A stretch of 64,000 bases of DNA from Pseudomonas ekonensis (lineage in GTDB: Bacteria > Pseudomonadota > Gammaproteobacteria > Pseudomonadales > Pseudomonadaceae): assembly GCF_019145435.1 (NCBI RefSeq), contig NZ_JAHSTS010000001.1:124001-188000 (forward strand), written 5' to 3'. The translations under genes were made by a program, and so were the position numbers. This document shows, piece after piece, positions 64,000 to 64,000 of the stretch (position 1 is its first letter; every line of letters starts with the position of its first letter). The notes under the pieces were generated by a model, which was not told the DNA's origin, searched no databases, and worked only from the letters and a program-made list of their open reading frames with translations.

Positions 64000-64000
64000 T

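Overview
The window is a GC-rich gammaproteobacterial chromosome segment that reads as Pseudomonas, most likely the P. fluorescens group. The evidence is the gene order (proA-nadD-rsfS-rlmH-mrdA-rodA-mltB-rlpA-dacA-ybeD-lipB-lipA, then holA-lptE-leuS, lnt-corC-ybeY-phoH-miaB, and hemL-thiE-thiD-ladS), which I know from pseudomonads, plus REP palindromes of the GTGGGAGCGGGC and GTAGGAGCGAGC types scattered between genes. About 97% of the window is core genome. No insertion sequence, prophage, CRISPR array, tRNA or rRNA was seen.

Layout. 0-9 kb: the end of ubiX, a small lipoprotein, an SDR oxidoreductase, a lipoprotein joining MORN repeats to a C13 (legumain/caspase-like) peptidase, a MaoC hydratase, the lrgA-lrgB pair with a stand-alone Lon substrate-binding domain, a DedA-PAP2 fusion, a 3-methyladenine glycosylase and proA. 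9-22 kb: nadD, rsfS, rlmH and the cell-elongation cluster (PBP2, RodA, MltB, RlpA, DacA), then lipoate synthesis (lipB, lipA), an LD-carboxypeptidase, a second MltB-type transglycosylase and the ribosome-rescue factor arfA. 22-34 kb: a leuS-lptE-holA run, a small unknown protein, a YdcF protein, and a phoH-ybeY-corC-lnt operon with miaB nearby.

34-44 kb: Sel1 protein, hemL-thiE-thiD, the hybrid kinase LadS divergent from thiD, an AidB-like acyl-CoA dehydrogenase, AMP nucleosidase and RluE. 44-51 kb: DUF2788 protein, Lrp/AsnC regulator, a probable small RNA with a strong terminator, a DUF6515 protein, FieF, a lipoprotein and HrpB. 51-58 kb: a LysR regulator divergent from an aldehyde dehydrogenase and class III aminotransferase, followed by a NitT/TauT-type ABC importer; this looks like an uptake and catabolism module for an amine of unknown identity. 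58-62.3 kb: a membrane EEP-fold hydrolase, a YciC membrane protein, a DUF2076 protein, and NYN and DEDDh nucleases.

From 62.3 kb to the right edge the base composition drops sharply and a 5'-truncated gene resembling KAP-family P-loop NTPases begins. This is the one clearly accessory part of the window and the best candidate for the start of a defence or genomic island, but its ATP-binding half lies outside. Other points worth attention are an RNase III/terminator-like hairpin inside arfA, two heptamer tandem-repeat arrays built from the same units 25 kb apart, the MORN-C13 lipoprotein, and the DedA-PAP2 fusion.
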